A stretch of 64,000 nucleotides of DNA from Candidatus Caldarchaeum subterraneum (GCA_000270325.1 BA000048.1:764800-828799), one strand, 5' to 3'; numbered from the stretch's first letter, positions 50,999 through 60,876 are shown. Translations and numbers: made by a program. Notes: a model not told the origin generated them from the sequence alone.

Positions 50999-51649
50999 GT
51001 GGTTAGGGTTGTTAAGCTTTCTGGTTTGCGGAAAGCGGTTGCGGAAAGGCTGGGCTACAGTTTTCGGAACAGCCTACCCGTCGCGTTGATGACGGAGTAT
51101 GATGCGGGGCCGTTGATGATGGTTTATCGCGGGGCGCGGGAGAAATTTGGTGAGAAAAGTCCAAGCATAACCGCTTACGTTGTTAAGTGTGTTGCCTCGG
51201 CGCTCACCGTCCACGGCGAGTTTAACGCCAACATAGAAGGTGATGAGATAAGGGTGCTTGACGAGGTTAACATAGCTGTGGCCGTTGATACGCCGCGGGG
51301 CCTCTACGCTCCAACCATCAGAAACGTCGACAAAAAGACCGCTGTCGAAGTGGAGGCTGAGCTAAGGGCCCTCGCCGAGAAGGCTGTCAAGGGAACGATA
51401 ACGTTGAACGAGCTGGCGGGCCACGGCTTCACAGTCTCCAACCTCGGACACCTAGGCGTCACCCACTTCACGCCGATAATCAACCCTCCCGACATCGCGA
51501 TTCTCGGAGTCGGAGCAATTAAAAACACGGGAGATAGACACCGTGGATACCTTACACTAGTCTTCGACCACCGCGCAGCCGACGGAGCTCCCGCCGCCAG
51601 ATTCCTAGAGGAGATAAGGCATCAGCTCGAATCCTTGGACGGAGAGTGA
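50999..51649 (+). CDS. stand-alone E2 acyltransferase catalytic domain
   Basis: A 216-residue 2-oxoacid dehydrogenase acyltransferase core (CATase fold). The chain opens with VKLSGLRKAVAERLGYSFRN, the usual start of the domain, and ends with LVFDHRAADGAPAARFL, where His191 and Asp195 are the HxxxDG catalytic residues. NPPDIAILGVGAI is a further signature. No lipoyl or subunit-binding domain is encoded upstream. The GTG at 50999 lies 25 nt after a TATA box. It probably works with the lipoyl protein at 1216-1464 and the E1 subunits at 1469-3461. Confidence 0.87.
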   Translation: MVRVVKLSGLRKAVAERLGYSFRNSLPVALMTEYDAGPLMMVYRGAREKFGEKSPSITAYVVKCVASALTVHGEFNANIEGDEIRVLDEVNIAVAVDTPRGLYAPTIRNVDKKTAVEVEAELRALAEKAVKGTITLNELAGHGFTVSNLGHLGVTHFTPIINPPDIAILGVGAIKNTGDRHRGYLTLVFDHRAADGAPAARFLEEIRHQLESLDGE

Positions 51650-51673
51650 GCGGCGACGGTTTCAGCTGTCTCC

Positions 51674-52699
51674 GTGTTGGCGAGTCACAGCGCCCTTGAT
51701 GTGTTGGATGGCGCGCGTGAGGAGGGGTTTAGGACTGTCGCGGTCGCGAAAAGAGGCCGTGAAAAAGCCTATCGAATGTTTCCCGTGGTGGATGAGCTTG
51801 TGCTGGTCGACGAGTTCCATGAAATCATCGAGGACCATGTATTGGAGAAGCTTGCCGACAGCGTGTTTGTGCCTAACAGGAGCTTCGCTGTCTACGTCGG
51901 CTACGACGCAATCGAGAAACAATTCAGGATACCTGTTTTCGGTAACCGTTTTCTGCTGCGGTGGGAGGAGCGTGTCGGCGAAACCAGCTACTATAGGCTG
52001 CTTGACGCAGCTGGCATAAGGAGGCCGCGGACATATCGGCTTGAGGACGTGGATGGTCCCGTGATGGTGAAGCTGCCCGAGCATGGGAGACCGTTTGAAC
52101 GCGCCTTCTTCATAGCAAGCGATAGAAAAAATTTGGAGAAGAAGCTGGGAGAAATGATTGCGAAGGGGCTTGTCGATGAAAAGTCTCTGGAGCGGGTTTC
52201 TGTGGAGGAGCTTGTTCTCGGCGCGCATTTCAACGCAAACTTTTTCCACAGCGTGGTCAAAGGCAGGCTGGAGCTTCACAGCATAGACAGACGGATACAG
52301 AGCAACCTCGACGGCGTCATCAGACTGGCCGCGGCGGAGCAGCTGGAGCTCAACCCGCTCATCCGCTACATCGAGGTGGGCCACGAGCCCGCAACCATCC
52401 GCGAAAGCCTCCTCGAAAAAGTCTTCACAATCGGCGAGAAATTCGTCGAAGCATGCAGCCGACTAGTTTCACCGGGTGTTATAGGGCCTTTTACGCTACA
52501 GTTTCTCGTCACACCTGAGCTTGACCTCGTGGTCTATGACGTGGCTCCACGGATAGGTGGAGGAACCAACGTCTACCTCGGGTTCGGTGGCCAGTATAGT
52601 AAGCTTTACCATGGAAGACCCGTGACCATGGGCCGTAGGATTGCGATGGAGATAAGGGAAGCGGTAGAGCAAAACATGTTGTCAAGGGTTACGACATGA
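51674..52699 (+). CDS. PurP-like ATP-grasp ligase, divergent paralogue
   Basis: A 341-residue homologue of PurP, the archaeal formate-dependent FAICAR synthetase of purine biosynthesis. It keeps ASHSALDVLDGAREEGF, VFGNRFLLRWE and the C-terminal IRESLLEKVF, GVIGPFTLQF and GGGTNVYLG segments. It departs at the PHGSF motif (here PNRSF) and at the glycine-rich ATP loop (GAKGGAGY in its neighbour, EHGRPFERA here). It may have another substrate. It starts at a GTG 24 nt after the E2 gene and overlaps the second purP by 4 nt. Confidence 0.85.
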   Translation: MLASHSALDVLDGAREEGFRTVAVAKRGREKAYRMFPVVDELVLVDEFHEIIEDHVLEKLADSVFVPNRSFAVYVGYDAIEKQFRIPVFGNRFLLRWEERVGETSYYRLLDAAGIRRPRTYRLEDVDGPVMVKLPEHGRPFERAFFIASDRKNLEKKLGEMIAKGLVDEKSLERVSVEELVLGAHFNANFFHSVVKGRLELHSIDRRIQSNLDGVIRLAAAEQLELNPLIRYIEVGHEPATIRESLLEKVFTIGEKFVEACSRLVSPGVIGPFTLQFLVTPELDLVVYDVAPRIGGGTNVYLGFGGQYSKLYHGRPVTMGRRIAMEIREAVEQNMLSRVTT

Positions 52700-53697
52700 A
52701 GCAGGTGAGGGACTATGATGTTGAGAAGCTCACGGTAGCGACGGTGGCGAGCCACACCGCTCTCCAGCTCCTCCGCGCAGCCAAGAAAACAGGCTTCAGA
52801 ACAGCAGCCATCTGCCTAACAGACAACAAACCATTCTACGAAAAATTCGGATTCATAGACGAAATCTACACAGCTTCTGTCGACACGTTGGACAAGCTCG
52901 CGCCAAAACTCACTGAACACAACACCGTCTTTATACCGCATGGCAGCTTCGTCGAATACTGCGGCCCCGAGAAGGCCCAATCCTTCAAGGTGCCGTTTTT
53001 TGGAACACGGCAGCTCATCGAGGTGGAGGCCGACCAGAGAAGAAAAATGATGCTGCTCCGTGAAGCAAGTATACCTACGCCGGAGGAATATTCGTCACCC
53101 GAGGAAGCGGAGCCGCCGGTGATAATCAAGCTGGCGGGCGCAAAAGGCGGAGCAGGCTATAGCCTTGCCTTCACCAAAGAAGAGCTCGAGGCAAAAACAA
53201 GAAACCTCAGCCAACCCCACATCATCCAGCGATACATCATAGGCGTCGGCGTCTACATGCACTACTTCTCGTCACCCATGTTCGGAAGAGTTGAAGTCTT
53301 CGGAGCAGATACACGATACGAGACAAACGTTGACGGCCGTGTCTTCGGATTGGCTGAGCCCAGCTTCGTCGTCGTCGGAAACAGGCCCCTAGTGGTCAGA
53401 GAATCACTCCTGCCACGCTACATGCGCTACGGCGAACAATTTGCATCAGCCGTTGAGCAAACTCTCGGCACACCCATGATAGGCCCCTTCTGCCTCGAAA
53501 CAATAATCACAGACACATTCGAAATCAAGTGCTTCGAGTTCTCCGGCAGAATCGTGGCGGGCACAAACGTCTACATGGGCACAGGCTCACCATACTCAGT
53601 CCTCTACTTCGACAAGCCCATGGACATGGGAGAAAGGATAGCCCATGAGCTGAGGGCCGCCGCTGAAAAAAACTGTCTCGAAAAAATCACGAGTTAA
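52696..53697 (+). CDS. purP: FAICAR synthetase PurP
   Basis: A 333-residue ATP-grasp enzyme that makes formyl-AICAR phosphate from AICAR phosphate, formate and ATP. Compared with its upstream paralogue it retains the family motifs [42 protein letters not shown] and [10 protein letters not shown], so it is the likely functional PurP. The 4-nt overlap (ATGA) couples it to the paralogue. No other pur gene is nearby. Confidence 0.93.
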   Translation: MKQVRDYDVEKLTVATVASHTALQLLRAAKKTGFRTAAICLTDNKPFYEKFGFIDEIYTASVDTLDKLAPKLTEHNTVFIPHGSFVEYCGPEKAQSFKVPFFGTRQLIEVEADQRRKMMLLREASIPTPEEYSSPEEAEPPVIIKLAGAKGGAGYSLAFTKEELEAKTRNLSQPHIIQRYIIGVGVYMHYFSSPMFGRVEVFGADTRYETNVDGRVFGLAEPSFVVVGNRPLVVRESLLPRYMRYGEQFASAVEQTLGTPMIGPFCLETIITDTFEIKCFEFSGRIVAGTNVYMGTGSPYSVLYFDKPMDMGERIAHELRAAAEKNCLEKITS

Positions 53698-53723
53698 ACC
53701 TTATAGGCTGTGTTGGGGCAGGT

Positions 53724-55211
53724 TTGGCTGGTGTGGACTGGAGCGGTGTGAAGCTGGAGCAGATTGGGTTGGTGGCTAGCCCCAGTGGAGAGAATGGGGC
53801 GATGTGTATTCTCCAGGATGGTATGGAGACAAGGGTCACGACCGAGACGCTTGTGCTCATCGAGAACCGGAACGGTAACAAGCTGCTAGCGGTCTGCCGC
53901 AGCGGATTGGGCAGCAACGACTCGCTCAAAACAAACGTCTACAACCCTGGAGTAGCCTATGCGAAGACAGGAAAAGGCCCCAGCACCGCGAAAGAATTCT
54001 TTGGCTACCAGCTCGTCGTCATCGGGGATGTGACAGACGGGTCAATCAAGCCCAACAGATTGATAATAGCTCCTGCGTCAAAGGTGTACAGGTTTGACGA
54101 GGGCTTCAACCCTATGCAGCTGTTGGGTGGAACGGGGCTGACTCTAGGCTACTATGCCACGGGCACACCCACGTGGAAAATCCCCGTCCTCAAGGAATAC
54201 ATCACACACCACATCGGCGTATTCGGTGTCACAGGCTCAGGCAAATCCTATCTCACCCGATACCAGCTCATTCCACTGCTTAGACAATCGGGCTTCGACG
54301 TCCTAATCTTTGACTGGAAAGGCAGCGACTACGCACCATACTACAGCGACGTCATCAACATGGACGACATCCTGCTCGACGACGAATCCATACTCTCGTT
54401 TCTCTTGGAGCGGCTCAACTACTTCGGCGGAGGAGGCTCCGCTGAAAAGCTTGCGGAATATCTAGATCAAGTCATCACAGAGGGTAGATGGAGAGGCAAA
54501 ACAGCGGCCGAGGCTCTCGAAACCATAACAAACGAGCTCTACAGAATAATTTCTGAGGACAATACCGATAAATCAGGTAAACCGAGTCACTGGGCCAACA
54601 TATACATGCGTAAAGCTCAACGCTACTTGAGCAAGCTCGATGAGGATGATGTCAAGCCGTTACTGGGCACGCTCACTGCCGAGGAGATTGTTGAGAAGCT
54701 TCGTGAAAAACATCTTATCGTAATTGATTTGAGCTATGGGTCGAAGGAGCAGAAGCTGAGCATCTTTCTTTCTATCGTGGGTTATCTGAAGCGGTTGATG
54801 GAGGAGAAAAATAGGCTGAACATCGCCTTGGTCGTGGACGAGGCTCCGCAATACTGTCCATGGAACCCGAAAGGTATAGAGGAGGAAGCTACACGCGCTA
54901 TCATGAGCATAGCAGCTCTCGGCAGGTCCTACGGCCTATCCATCACTTTGATTTCGCAGGGGATAGCTGGTGAGATAGGGTTAAACGCCGCAGTCAGAAG
55001 AAACCTCAACACACTCTTCATAGGAAAAATCCATCCACTGGATGTGCCAGAGGCGGACAAATTCTTCGCCACAGCTTTGGTGGACCCATCCAGTCTTCTG
55101 CGGCTGCCCGAGGGCCATTTCTACATGATTGGGAAGATGAATCCGTCGCCTGTGCCGCTGCTGCTTACGTTTGAGATACCCGAAGAGGAGAAAACCGTTG
55201 GCAGGCGCTGA
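53724..55211 (+). CDS. herA: HerA DNA translocase
   Basis: A 495-residue hexameric FtsK/HerA ATPase. The N-terminal HAS beta-barrel is followed by Walker A GVTGSGKS, LIFDWKGSDY, Walker B IALVVDEAPQY and the ALGRSYGLSITLISQ sensor segment. With NurA it resects DNA ends for recombination. It starts at a TTG at 53724, about 22-25 nt after CTTATAGG. NurA overlaps its 3' end. Mre11-Rad50, often adjacent, is not in this window. Confidence 0.94.
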   Translation: MAGVDWSGVKLEQIGLVASPSGENGAMCILQDGMETRVTTETLVLIENRNGNKLLAVCRSGLGSNDSLKTNVYNPGVAYAKTGKGPSTAKEFFGYQLVVIGDVTDGSIKPNRLIIAPASKVYRFDEGFNPMQLLGGTGLTLGYYATGTPTWKIPVLKEYITHHIGVFGVTGSGKSYLTRYQLIPLLRQSGFDVLIFDWKGSDYAPYYSDVINMDDILLDDESILSFLLERLNYFGGGGSAEKLAEYLDQVITEGRWRGKTAAEALETITNELYRIISEDNTDKSGKPSHWANIYMRKAQRYLSKLDEDDVKPLLGTLTAEEIVEKLREKHLIVIDLSYGSKEQKLSIFLSIVGYLKRLMEEKNRLNIALVVDEAPQYCPWNPKGIEEEATRAIMSIAALGRSYGLSITLISQGIAGEIGLNAAVRRNLNTLFIGKIHPLDVPEADKFFATALVDPSSLLRLPEGHFYMIGKMNPSPVPLLLTFEIPEEEKTVGRR

Positions 55212-56478
55212 AGAGTTACCAGACTTTCTCAAGATACCTAAACCACTTCAGGAAAAGTTCTTCACAGCCGTCGAGGAGGAGGTCAACAACCTTGTTCCAG
55301 AGATTAGAAGATTCTCCGAAGCCGTGGACCGTGTCAGGAAAGAATTCTCAAAAGGAATCAGTAGGGTAAATGACTCGAGCCGCTGGCGCGACATGCTGGT
55401 CTGTGTGGTGGATGGCTCCGATGTTCCCGCGCTCGACGATAGAATAGGTGTGAGATATGGGTTGTATGCTGTTGCCTACAAAATGTTTCGGGGGATTGAC
55501 GCTGTCGAAGATGGTGAGGGATATTTCGGTGACAAGCTCCCCGGGAAAATAAGCACTCGGCGTGAAACTTTCCTCAAGCTCCTCGACCTCCTAACCACAT
55601 ACTACGAGAGGCTCGTGGCGAAAACTTTGCTCGACAGCATGAAACCCGACCTGTTAATGGTGGATGGCAGCTTCTTCGGCTACAGGGCAGGCTGCAGCAT
55701 GGTGAAGAAAGACCCTCTCAACTGGCGCGACCCTGTGACGGGAAAAAGGTTCGACACCGTGTTTGACCTCATCGACGAGATAAACAGTTTGACTATGGCC
55801 CTTCTCGAAAGCGGAAAAGCCGTTGGAGTGATAAAGAGGGTGCCTACCGCGGCGATAGACGGCTACCTATGCTATCGGCATGGGTTGGAGATGGGGCTTG
55901 AGCTGAGCGACCGATCCATTCTCTCGCATCTCATGAAACGGGGCGAGGTCTTCGATTATGAGGAGATTTTCGGGCCAGATGTGAGGTATGATGTCTTCAC
56001 ATGGTTCAGGACCGCGGCCCTTGACAAATCAATTGCGAAGAAAGGCCCTGACGCCGTGTTGAAGAAAGCGGAGCAGAGAGTCAAGGTGCAGCTTGTAGCG
56101 GACTTAACCGGCTGGATGGGAGGCAGAAGCCCAAGCTGGACACAGTACGCAGACCAGCCCATCGTCAAAGCCGTGCGAAGCACACGCCGGGTCTTCATAA
56201 AAACAGTCGACGACATTCCGCCAATCTGTGTCGAGTTTTCTGAAAAGACTCCAGGGGAGGTGGCTGAGGATGTGTTGGGCTACATATACGCCACGGCCAA
56301 TCCTGCGACTGGGTTGCCGATTGTTCTCGACTTGGTGGATGACCTTGTCTCTCTTCCCCGTGGAATAGGGCGAGAGTTTGTTAACGAGATTGAGGCGGAG
56401 CTCCTACGCAGAGGCCTGAGCAGGGAGAGCCTTATCGCCATCTTCAGCCGATACAACCCGCAGAAAGACGAACCCTAA
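55198..56478 (+). CDS. nurA: NurA 5'-3' nuclease
   Basis: A NurA nuclease of about 426 residues. VCVVDGSD holds the first catalytic Asp, LLMVDGSFFG the second, and the C-terminal ANPATGLPIVLDLVDDLVSL the remaining acidic segment. It works with HerA to produce 3' overhangs. I start it at a TTG at 55198, inside the HerA gene, which gives a 14-nt overlap. The stop overlaps gatE on the other strand by 4 nt. Confidence 0.92.
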   Translation: MAGAEELPDFLKIPKPLQEKFFTAVEEEVNNLVPEIRRFSEAVDRVRKEFSKGISRVNDSSRWRDMLVCVVDGSDVPALDDRIGVRYGLYAVAYKMFRGIDAVEDGEGYFGDKLPGKISTRRETFLKLLDLLTTYYERLVAKTLLDSMKPDLLMVDGSFFGYRAGCSMVKKDPLNWRDPVTGKRFDTVFDLIDEINSLTMALLESGKAVGVIKRVPTAAIDGYLCYRHGLEMGLELSDRSILSHLMKRGEVFDYEEIFGPDVRYDVFTWFRTAALDKSIAKKGPDAVLKKAEQRVKVQLVADLTGWMGGRSPSWTQYADQPIVKAVRSTRRVFIKTVDDIPPICVEFSEKTPGEVAEDVLGYIYATANPATGLPIVLDLVDDLVSLPRGIGREFVNEIEAELLRRGLSRESLIAIFSRYNPQKDEP

Positions 56479-58373
56479 GCCCGCTGCTTAACAGCCTCTA
56501 TCTTCTCCACCAGGATGCTGTGGAGAAGCTTGCCATCCACCTTCCCTCGATATTTCCTCATCAAGTCACCCATCAGCCTGTTAACCAGCCGCGGGTCCCC
56601 AGCCTCTGCGGCATGCCTCTGGACAAGCTCCTCAACCTCTTTCTCAAGCTCCTTCGACGAAACATGTGAGAGTCCTAGGCTTTTCACAGCATCCTCCACA
56701 GATGCCCCGGGGTTTTTAGACATCCAGCCGATTATGTCGGGCACAGCTTCTTTCGAGAAAAGCCCCGATGCAAGTGAGTGGAGTATTTCGGCGAGCATGT
56801 GGTCTGACAGGTTTTGCACTGGATAACCTTCGCGGCGGAGGTTTCTCATGGTCTCGGTGAGCGTCGCAGCGACGACGGTGGCTGGAAGGCCCGTTGCTCG
56901 GACTATTTGCTCAAATAATTCCTCTTTTTCCTCGTCTATCAGGGCTTGGACAAGCTGGGTGCTTAGGCTGTATGTTTTGGCGAGTCTCTCGGCTGTTTGG
57001 TCGAGTGTCTCGGGGAGGCTGCTGAGGATTTTTTCCACATATTCACGGGTTATTGGGAGAGGCGGTATGTCGGTCTCGGGATACATCCGCGCGGAGCCGG
57101 GCCGCGGCCTCATGTAGACCGTCAACCCATCAGGCTTGGCTGCTCGTGTCTCACCCGGGACACCCTCCACCGCCTGCGCAGCCCTCTCATAAACCGCTCT
57201 CAAAGCCTCCAAGGCCCTGGCCTCTTCGTCGACAACCATGACCACGGCGTCCTGCTCGCCAGCGCCTACAGCTTCTCTCAGCATCTTAACCTCCTCCGCT
57301 GTGATGCCGTAGGCGGGCAGCTCGTCGGTATGCAGTATGCCTTCAACCTCGGCCCACGCCTTCGCATGTCCAGCCAGCTCGGACCCCAGCCTAATGCCTT
57401 TCACCGGCTCCTTGGATAACAGGCCCGCGAACTTGACCAGCTTTAGAGCGTATGCTCTGCCCCCTGTCTCCAGCTTCTTCCTCACCATCGAGGATTTGGT
57501 GTTTTGGAAAACATGTGTCACGTCAATGTATTCGGGTGGTGGGAGAGGCTGGCTTCCGAGTCGTTTCCGCAGCTCCTCGGCGACCTCGAGAAGATGTAGC
57601 TGCCGTTTTACCTCGAGCTCCACGACAAGAGGTATCAGCTCAAGCTCCTGAACACCCTTTATCTCGGTGACCGCTCCACCGGATATGGAGACGTTGAGGT
57701 CCTGTCTAACCGTCCCAATCCCGCGCTTCACCCTCCGTGTAGCACGCAGAACCTTGCCAATAGCCTGCGCAACCCTCGCGGCCTCCTGAGGAGAGCTAAT
57801 CACAGGAGCGGTTGCAATCTCAATCAAGGGAATGCCCAGTCGAGACAAATCATACTCGACGACGCCTCTGCTTGTGGAAACTATCTTCGCCGCATCCTCT
57901 TCAAGTGTCACGGTTTGTATCGGGATTTTTTTGCCGTCGACAACAAGCTCGCCGCCGAGCGCGACGATGCATGTTCTCTGAAACCCTGAGGTGTTGGAGC
58001 CATCTATCACTATTTTGCGCATGACATGGATTTCGTCGACGGGGGTTGCTTTGAGTAGCGCGGCTATCTGGAGAGCTGTTTCAACGGCTTCGGGGTTGAG
58101 GTCATGCGGAGGCTCCTCATCCATCTCGACCAGGCAGACGTTCGACGGGTTGATGTGATAGATGATTTTCTTCCTTTTCTTTGACTCGAAGACAGCCGCG
58201 GGGTCTACTTCGCCCAGCTCGCTCTGAGCTTCTCTGAGATAACGTGTTATTTTGATGACTGGGCCCTCGGCGGGTTCTGTTGGACAGTCGCAGAAGAGCT
58301 TCCGCCTTGTGTCGAGCTGTCTGTGAACCTCGAGCCCAACCTTCAGACCAACCTTGTCATACAATCTCTGCAT
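56475..58373 (-). CDS. gatE: Glu-tRNA(Gln) amidotransferase subunit E
   Basis: A 632-residue subunit that binds and phosphorylates Glu-tRNA(Gln) before amidation. KVGLEVHRQLDTRRKLFCDCP is the GatB/E N-terminus with its zinc-site cysteines. PPHDLNPEAVETALQIAALL, an inserted AspRS-like domain, and the C-terminal helical tail domain (VNRLMGDLMRKYRGKVD) follow. The ATG at 58373 overlaps the end of gatD by 17 nt. GatD/E is exclusive to archaea. Confidence 0.96.
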   Translation of the reverse strand: MQRLYDKVGLKVGLEVHRQLDTRRKLFCDCPTEPAEGPVIKITRYLREAQSELGEVDPAAVFESKKRKKIIYHINPSNVCLVEMDEEPPHDLNPEAVETALQIAALLKATPVDEIHVMRKIVIDGSNTSGFQRTCIVALGGELVVDGKKIPIQTVTLEEDAAKIVSTSRGVVEYDLSRLGIPLIEIATAPVISSPQEAARVAQAIGKVLRATRRVKRGIGTVRQDLNVSISGGAVTEIKGVQELELIPLVVELEVKRQLHLLEVAEELRKRLGSQPLPPPEYIDVTHVFQNTKSSMVRKKLETGGRAYALKLVKFAGLLSKEPVKGIRLGSELAGHAKAWAEVEGILHTDELPAYGITAEEVKMLREAVGAGEQDAVVMVVDEEARALEALRAVYERAAQAVEGVPGETRAAKPDGLTVYMRPRPGSARMYPETDIPPLPITREYVEKILSSLPETLDQTAERLAKTYSLSTQLVQALIDEEKEELFEQIVRATGLPATVVAATLTETMRNLRREGYPVQNLSDHMLAEILHSLASGLFSKEAVPDIIGWMSKNPGASVEDAVKSLGLSHVSSKELEKEVEELVQRHAAEAGDPRLVNRLMGDLMRKYRGKVDGKLLHSILVEKIEAVKQRA

Positions 58374-59712
58374 CACCTGCGAAAAGTGGCTGCGGCCCCG
58401 TTCTTCCCCCAATTTCTCCGCATATGTCTTTGAGCATGAGGTTTTTCACCGTCTCATATGAGGCTTTTTCGCCCAGTTTGCCGAGAACCCACATAAGCTT
58501 AACCATGGCGGTCTCGGGCAACATATTGTCCAGAGGAACAGCACCAGCCCTCATCAAGTCTCTCCCGTTCTCGTAAACATTCATGTTCACACGCCCAAAT
58601 CTGCACTGGCTCGTCATCCCCACGAAGACACCTTTTTCCCTCAAGCCCTTCAAAACAGGCACAAAGCTAGAGGCCACATGGCCCAACCCCGTCCCCTCGA
58701 GAACCACTCCACGCAAACCCATTCTCTCAACCAGAAGCTCCAGCACCTCCGGCTTCATGCCCGGGAAAAACTTCACAAGCATTACTCTCTCGTCAAACAC
58801 GGGCTGGAACACGTATCCATCTTCTCCCCGTTTGTGGAAGCCTGTGGTGAGGATTTTGAGGCCCTGGGGTGTTTTGACAGCGATGGGGCTGGCGTTGATT
58901 GACTGGAAAGCGCCCCTGCTGCTTGTGTGGAGTTTGACCACACGTGTCCCCCTATGTATCAAGACATTATCATCCCCATGCCATCCATGCATAGCCACAA
59001 CGACCTCCGCGAAAGGCGCCCACGCAGCCACCTCAACAGCCGTCAAAAGGTTCAGCGCCGCGTCGCTGGAGGGCCTGTCGGAGGAGCGTTGTGCACCTAC
59101 GAGAACAACCGGTGCGGGCGGGTTCTGTAATGCGAAGCTTAGGGCTGCCGCCGTGTATCCCATGGTGTCGGTGCCGTGGGTGATGACTATGCCGTCGAAG
59201 CCTTTGCGGAAGAGTTCATCCACCTTCCGCGCAATCGCTGTCCAGTGAGCGGATGTCATGTTCTCGCTAACAACCTGCATCAGGACCTCGGTTGAGACGT
59301 TTGCTTTCTCAGCGATTTCGGGAACTATGCTGACGAGGTCCGATGCCGTGAGAGCTGGTTTTACTCCTCCGGTCCGGTAGTCTATTCTGCTGGCTATGGT
59401 GCCGCCTGTGTTGACAATCATTACGCGCGGCAGGTTTTCCCGAGGCTGGGCGGGTGGAGGCGGGTTGAACGAAGGCGCGACGGCTGAGGAGAGCTTACGT
59501 ATCTGTGTAGAGACATCGATGCGTACACCTATGTTGTAGCCGTTCGGAAGCTTCAGAACCAGGACATCCGGCGCCCCATACTCGTAACGCGCCATCACAA
59601 ACCCGCGGAGCCGCAGCCCATTTCTCACAACCTCAACCTCGTCACCAAGCCCCACACCAAGCCTATTCAACATCTCCGCAACAAGCCCGCCGTAGCCAAG
59701 CTCAGAGACCAT
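58357..59712 (-). CDS. gatD: Glu-tRNA(Gln) amidotransferase subunit D
   Basis: A 451-residue asparaginase-type subunit that releases ammonia from glutamine or asparagine for GatE. An N-terminal beta-barrel domain (about 1-75) precedes the asparaginase fold, with VNTGGTIAS (catalytic Thr), VITHGTDTMGYTA (Thr-Asp pair) and VLEGTGLGHV. Two ATTTATATC boxes lie close by; the one at 59739-59747 suits a leaderless ATG at 59712. Confidence 0.96.
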   Translation of the reverse strand: MVSELGYGGLVAEMLNRLGVGLGDEVEVVRNGLRLRGFVMARYEYGAPDVLVLKLPNGYNIGVRIDVSTQIRKLSSAVAPSFNPPPPAQPRENLPRVMIVNTGGTIASRIDYRTGGVKPALTASDLVSIVPEIAEKANVSTEVLMQVVSENMTSAHWTAIARKVDELFRKGFDGIVITHGTDTMGYTAAALSFALQNPPAPVVLVGAQRSSDRPSSDAALNLLTAVEVAAWAPFAEVVVAMHGWHGDDNVLIHRGTRVVKLHTSSRGAFQSINASPIAVKTPQGLKILTTGFHKRGEDGYVFQPVFDERVMLVKFFPGMKPEVLELLVERMGLRGVVLEGTGLGHVASSFVPVLKGLREKGVFVGMTSQCRFGRVNMNVYENGRDLMRAGAVPLDNMLPETAMVKLMWVLGKLGEKASYETVKNLMLKDICGEIGGRTGPQPLFAGDAEIV

Positions 59713-59765
59713 GCCTCCGAAACCACCTCTCACCCATGATATAAATCCGAGTAACGAGATATAAA

Positions 59766-60050
59766 TCAAGAAGAAGCCGGCTCATATCTCCTCAGCAGCT
59801 CGACAAGCTGCATCAAGTTCCCCGCCACAGGGTTCTCTGGGTTAAGCATAATCATCTTCACACTCCGAAGCCTCCGTTGATACACGAGGCCCAGCCTCTC
59901 AAAATTGTTCACCACTATGATGACCGTGGAAGGTGCAAGGCCTGTTGCGCGTGCGAGATATCTTAGGCTGAAGGCCTTGCCCGGGTTTTCGAGAAGAAAC
60001 TGTAGAATTTTTGAGTGGGCTTTTGATGCGAAGAGGTCGTGGAGATTCAA
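59766..60050 (-). CDS. winged-helix transcriptional regulator
   Basis: A 94-residue ArsR/MarR-like DNA-binding protein: SKAHSKILQFLLENPGKAFS, LRYLARATGLAPSTVIIVVN (turn and recognition helix), FERLGLVYQRRL (wing). No ligand-binding domain is present. It lies between gatD and UMP kinase on the same strand and may belong to a transcript with one of them. Its target is unknown. Confidence 0.8.
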   Translation of the reverse strand: MNLHDLFASKAHSKILQFLLENPGKAFSLRYLARATGLAPSTVIIVVNNFERLGLVYQRRLRSVKMIMLNPENPVAGNLMQLVELLRRYEPASS

Positions 60051-60076
60051 TTCGGGAAAGGGTTGTTAGCAGGCTA

Positions 60077-60766
60077 TTAATCTGCTACTATTGTTCCTGC
60101 TTGTCTGCCCATGAGGGCTTGGCGGACGGCTTCTAGGTTGTTTCCGTTGACGTAGTAGAGGGGTATGCGTGTTCGGAGGGCCATGGCGAGGCCCACTGTG
60201 TCGATGAGCTGGTAGTCGCCGGCTCGTTGTGAAACTTTTTGGCTGATTTCGGCGAGTTGGGTGAAGCTGATTCTTGGCAGGAGCTTTGCCTCGGGGTTTT
60301 TCTTCGGGTCATCGGTGTAGACTCCGTCAACATCACTGGCGATGACAACTCTCTCCGCCCCAATCACCGAGGCCGCGTGTATGCTGACCGCCATCGTCGA
60401 CTGACCAGCCTGCATACCGCCCGAAACAACAATTTTCCCAAACCCCGTCAAGTAACGTATCTCGTCAACAGTGGTGGGGACTGTTTGGACGGCCACGTCT
60501 CCCAGGGCCCTTGCGAAGAGATAGGCGTGGACACGGGTTACCTTAATCGCCGCCTCGTCACAGGTTGCTTCATCGAGGCCGATTTTTCTCGCGGCCGCTA
60601 TGTAACGACGTGCCTGTTCACCGCCACCCACCACCACAACCCAACGCCCACCATCAAACGCCTCCCTGAGAAGCTTCACATACCCTTTCAGCAGCTCAGT
60701 GTCAACGTTCTCGCCAAAGACAACATGGCCCCCAAGCTTCAGAACAACGTTCGCCAAAGCAACCAC
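60077..60766 (-). CDS. pyrH: UMP kinase
   Basis: A 229-residue amino-acid-kinase-fold UMP kinase of the archaeal type. VLKLGGHVVFG binds phosphate, VVVVGGGEQARRYI and GGMQAGQSTMAVSI follow, and ASDVDGVYTDDPKKNPEAKLL is the ATP/Mg site. It makes UDP from UMP. The start is a GTG at 60766. TTTTTATG at about 60794-60801 is a suitable TATA box. Confidence 0.94.
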   Translation of the reverse strand: MVALANVVLKLGGHVVFGENVDTELLKGYVKLLREAFDGGRWVVVVGGGEQARRYIAAARKIGLDEATCDEAAIKVTRVHAYLFARALGDVAVQTVPTTVDEIRYLTGFGKIVVSGGMQAGQSTMAVSIHAASVIGAERVVIASDVDGVYTDDPKKNPEAKLLPRISFTQLAEISQKVSQRAGDYQLIDTVGLAMALRTRIPLYYVNGNNLEAVRQALMGRQAGTIVAD

Positions 60767-60876
60767 TCTAATCCAAACAACAACTCAGCTGACATAAAAA
60801 CACGAGCATAAAGAGCCACGCCCCTTAGAAAATGATAATAACAAGCTTTATGTATTACGTTGTATTCCCCGAAAAG

